From positions 1 through 44,541 of the forward strand of contig JBKQSL010000024.1 in NCBI GenBank assembly GCA_052143655.1: DNA of 44,541 nucleotides, read 5' to 3'. The notes under the pieces were generated by a model, which saw only the letters and a program-made list of their open reading frames with translations, had not been told where the DNA came from and searched no databases. A program made the position numbers and the translations under genes. Of this stretch, positions 42,211 to 44,541 are shown in pieces. Origin of the DNA: CAVSUR01 sp052143655 (GTDB lineage: Bacteria; Actinomycetota; Actinomycetes; Streptosporangiales; Streptosporangiaceae). Numbering within the stretch: position 1 is the stretch's first letter; each line of letters opens with the position of its first letter.

Positions 42211-42345
42211 CCGCACCTCGGTCACCGGGACCTCCAGGCCAATGACCCGGTCGCCGCGCAGCAGCGCGGCCAGCACGATTGCGGCTACGCGGTACTCGTA
42301 AATAGTCCCCGCGCCGCCGGTGGACAACGGTGATGCAGCAGGCAT
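42211..42345 (-). pseudogene. N-terminal fragment, dsDNA nuclease/DUF4297-like
   Basis: ATG 42345 starts a 45-codon stretch with GTIYEYRVAAIVLAALLRGD and VIGLEVPVTEVR, which resembles the N-terminus of large defence-type nuclease proteins (DUF4297-like). Homology ends abruptly at 42211 and recombinase-like sequence follows in a different frame. GGGGAAGCGG lies before the ATG. The family call is from memory of similar sequences and is tentative. Confidence 0.35.
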
Positions 42346-42662
42346 CGGCGTCCGCTTCCCCATCCCGAAATGCTTGGATCCCGCCGGGCCCCGCAGGGAA
42401 GCATAGCCACCCGCCGCCCCTCGACTGGCCGGTCCGAAGGCCGTCTGCGGTTCCCCTCCCCTACGGATGCTGCGTACGGGACGAACCGTGCTGGGTCCGT
42501 GCTGACACCAAACCCCACCACATGCCATCTACCTGCGGAAACTGCCCACCGGTCCACGATCACGAGCCCCGACGGGGCGGCCAGCAGATGATCTCCCCGC
42601 TGGGCATGCGCGCCTGCTTTGTCCCGCCGAGCTCACGGGCGGGAGCCATCAGCGCTCAGACC

Positions 42663-42960
42663 ATGATGGACAAGGTCGAGGCAAAGACCCGCGCCTACCG
42701 CCGCCTCGCCGAGACTCACGGCGTGCCGCTCATAGTCGCCGTCGGCGCGCACCGCTTCATGGGCGTTACGCTCGCAGACGTCGATGACATCCTGCGCGGC
42801 CTGGCCGCGCCGAAGATCAAGTTCCAGTTCGACGCCGGTGACTCCTACGTCGGCACCCAGACTGTGAGCTGTACGCCCGTGCCGCCGTGGGAGTGGCCAC
42901 AGGGCCTGGCCGGACTGCTGTGGATCAGCAACGAGTGCCGTTCAGTCTCACCGCCCGCGC
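42663..42960 (+). pseudogene. Gene fragment of unknown family
   Basis: KVEAKTRAYRRLAETHGVPL, IVAVGAHRFMGVTLADVDDI and IKFQFDAGDSYVGTQTV look like genuine protein sequence resembling the C-terminal half of uncharacterised nuclease-like actinobacterial proteins. Upstream (before about 42640) and downstream (after about 42960) the frame has arginine/proline-rich shadow composition, so both ends appear lost. No ribosome binding site is seen. Confidence 0.4.
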
Positions 42961-43230
42961 GAACCCGGCGCGCGATGCCCGCTGCCTTCGGCACTCCTCG
43001 CCATAACCGAGCCATAAGCACCGCCACCACGTACCAGCTGACGTCGACTGCTGCTGAGCGGACCGGGACGGTACCTACCCGCCGATATGCACTCCGACCT
43101 TCGCGCCAGGCGAGGCAGTCCGTGCCGCGCGCGAACGAGTGGTCTGGGTGCGTTCCACGGGCGTGAGGTCCGCGTGTCGGCAGGTGGGGCGGGCCGGATG
43201 TCCGCGTTGCCGCCTTCGCCCAAGGTGGTG
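42961..43230. other. Gap without supportable features
   Basis: No protein-like frame, hairpin or repeat was found. Base composition is somewhat lower in GC than in the core genes. Confidence 0.5.
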
Positions 43231-43758
43231 TCAGGGCGCGAACGAGACGCCGTCGAGTGAGGTGAAGCACGCGGCGTTGCTGAACGTCCCGCCCTCGGCC
43301 TGGACGGTTACCACCCCGGACGTCTCGATCTGCAGCCGCCCGTTGGCGGCGTTGCACAAGTCAACCGGGACGAACACCGCGGCGGCTGGGCGGAACGCGG
43401 CGGGCAGGGTGAACGGGACCGGGTTGGTGCCGGTCGTGGCGATCGCGCCCTTGAGGTGGATGATCCCCGAGATCGTGCGCACCGCCGCGGCCGAGGTGCC
43501 GAACGGCGAGTTGGTCCAGCCGTTCTGCAGCGTCAGCGGGGTCCAGCCGCTGGCCAGTGCGTACGGGGCAGACGTGGCTGCCTGCGCCGTGGCGGTACTG
43601 GGGAGCCCCACGGGCAGTGCGACCGCTACCACGCTCACGGTGCAGACGGCCAGCAGGCGCAGTCTGCGGGTCACCGCCCCGCAGACGTGACGGGCCACCA
43701 ACCGGGCCACAGTCTGGCGATTGCCCCCACCGGTTCCTGCGAACATCAGTCCAGCCAT
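43231..43758 (-). CDS. Small secreted protein with a single beta-rich domain
   Basis: A 175-residue exported protein. The N-terminus has basic residues followed by LLAVCTVSVVAVALPVGL and an AQA signal cleavage site (about residue 60). The mature part holds WTPLTLQNGW, ISGIIHLKGAIA, FTLPAAFRPAAAVFVPVDLC and VVTVQAEGGTFSNAACFTSL. This domain recurs in secreted actinobacterial proteins and resembles phage tail/fibre tip folds. Function unknown. ATG 43758 is set by GGAAGGAG 7 bases upstream; the frame open to 43806 is not used. Confidence 0.75.
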   Translation of the reverse strand: MAGLMFAGTGGGNRQTVARLVARHVCGAVTRRLRLLAVCTVSVVAVALPVGLPSTATAQAATSAPYALASGWTPLTLQNGWTNSPFGTSAAAVRTISGIIHLKGAIATTGTNPVPFTLPAAFRPAAAVFVPVDLCNAANGRLQIETSGVVTVQAEGGTFSNAACFTSLDGVSFAP

Positions 43759-44294
43759 CTGAATACTCCTTCCGGCCGCAGCGACACCTGTCTTGCGGCT
43801 GAGCATGACCGGCCGCGGTTGCAGCCCGATTGCACAGGCCAGCGGCCGCCGACGCGGCGATCAAGGTGCCCGCCGCGCGGTCTGCCGGGTAGGACACCGT
43901 GGCGAGGGTCTCGCAACCCGGGTACTGGCCAAGCTCGGTCACCCGTGACGACCAGCGCCGTGACGACCAGCGCCGTGCTGAGAAAAGGCGCCGACCTCAC
44001 CGGCAGCCCCGAAGGCAAGTCCCACAGCTTGCCGGCGTCGCGGCTGACTGCTCCGTTGCGACCATGGTCTGCTCCTCAGGACCGGAGGTGCTGTCCGGCG
44101 ACCATAAGTTGTGATCCGCCGCCGCCGCTTCCGGGGAGACCCCTAGTCCTGATCCTGGCGGCGGGACTTCGCACCGGGGAGCGCCGACCCGCTGCTATGG
44201 GCGGCCGAGTGGAGCGTAGCGGTGTCGCCGCGATGACCTCATAGTCGGCCTACCTGCGCGCCGACGGTCACGCATCCCCTGGTCTTGGGGCCGT
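43759..44294. other. Gap with a short tandem repeat
   Basis: No supportable gene. CGTGACGACCAGCGC is repeated twice in tandem near 43948-43977. The rest shows no clear hairpin or protein-like frame. Its 3' end leads into the PadR promoter. Confidence 0.5.
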
Positions 44295-44342
44295 TGACCG
44301 GGACGCGCCATGATGGCATACTCGGTATGCATACGTGGTATG
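44295..44342 (+). promoter_or_regulatory. Promoter and double palindromic operator of the padR gene
   Basis: TTGACC (44295-44300) and CATACT (44317-44322) form a -35/-10 pair with a 16-bp spacer. Perfect palindrome GCATAC-TCG-GTATGC (44316-44330) covers the -10, and CATAC-GTG-GTATG (44330-44342) follows directly. The layout is that of an autorepressed PadR gene. Confidence 0.75.
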
Positions 44343-44351
44343 GGAGTGCTG

Positions 44352-44541
44352 ATGTCGGTTCGTCACAGCCTTCTGGCGCTGCTGTCCGCTGGGCCGATGC
44401 ACGGCTACGGGCTGAAGACCGAGTTCGAGGCCGCGACCGGGGATATCTGGCCGCTCACCGTGGGGCAGGTGTACACCACCCTGGGACGCCTGGAGCGGGA
44501 CGGGCTGGTGACCGCCGGGACCGATGCCGACGGCCAGAAGG
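44352..44541 (+). CDS. PadR-family transcriptional regulator (partial, cut by window end)
   Basis: The first 63 codons are visible: SVRHSLLALLSAGPMHGYGL, KTEFEAATGDIWPLTVGQVY and TTLGRLERDGLVTAG, the winged-helix DNA-binding domain of PadR repressors. GGGAG lies 5 bases before ATG 44352. The two upstream palindromes are its likely binding site. PadR genes often control an adjacent ABC exporter, which would lie beyond the window. Confidence 0.9.
   Translation, partial: MSVRHSLLALLSAGPMHGYGLKTEFEAATGDIWPLTVGQVYTTLGRLERDGLVTAGTDADGQK

Noticed and set aside
43746..44018. A 90-codon minus-strand frame with a hydrophobic start (ALVVTALVVTGD)
   Set aside because: The hydrophobic stretch comes from a 15-bp tandem repeat. 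There is no ribosome binding site and the rest is arginine-rich shadow sequence.

Overview
This window is very GC-rich chromosomal DNA from an actinomycete. The gene order ECF-type sigma (shbA-like), guaB, guaB3, the split acyl-CoA carboxylase with an epsilon subunit, the standalone mutase large subunit and the two-component/purK/purE block resemble Streptomycetales/Streptosporangiales chromosomes. I cannot name the genus from sequence alone. Many genes have a TANNNT -10 hexamer 6-8 nt before the start codon, the arrangement expected of leaderless actinobacterial mRNAs.

Layout. 1-5053: gap, sigma factor, guaB, guaB3 and trpS, all on +. 5083-6536: hairpin repeat, then a D-Ala-D-Ala carboxypeptidase on -. 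6692-15390: a methylmalonyl-CoA mutase-type large subunit, an overlapping GCS2 ligase/M20 amidohydrolase pair, an APH-type phosphotransferase, a PH-domain membrane protein, a GGCT-like protein (-) and an LpdA-type flavoprotein. 15554-16669: two small membrane proteins. 16675-22900 on -: acyl-CoA carboxylase beta, CaiB/BaiF CoA-transferase, NYN-domain putative RNase, carboxylase epsilon (overlapping the NYN gene), carboxylase alpha and DUF5313. 22982-27199: ABC exporter pair and a GT-C-like membrane glycosyltransferase (-). 27325-31034: biotin ligase, HMG-CoA lyase and a second carboxylase beta subunit. 31221-37708: two-component system, purK-purE, a THUMP-like methyltransferase (-) and an acyl-CoA dehydrogenase.

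37829-44541 is different. It holds an orphan permease, a fadD remnant with an internal deletion, an intact membrane-protein/HTH pair behind a strong multi-site operator, a PQQ-propeller lipoprotein gene broken by a one-base frameshift, an abutted nuclease-like/recombinase remnant, a further gene fragment, a secreted protein and the start of a PadR regulator with a palindromic operator. It reads as an accessory or decaying segment.

Functionally the core is acyl-CoA metabolism. Biotin ligase (BirA) would charge the alpha subunit, which with beta and epsilon makes acetyl/propionyl-CoA carboxylase. The mutase could pass methylmalonyl-CoA to succinyl-CoA, and HMG-CoA lyase, the second beta subunit and acyl-CoA dehydrogenase suggest branched-chain or leucine breakdown. 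Purine synthesis (guaB, purK, purE) is a second theme. Structurally, the window carries a dispersed hairpin family and short tandem repeats at several gene 3' ends, some running across the stop codon. No CRISPR array, tRNA, rRNA or intact transposon was seen.
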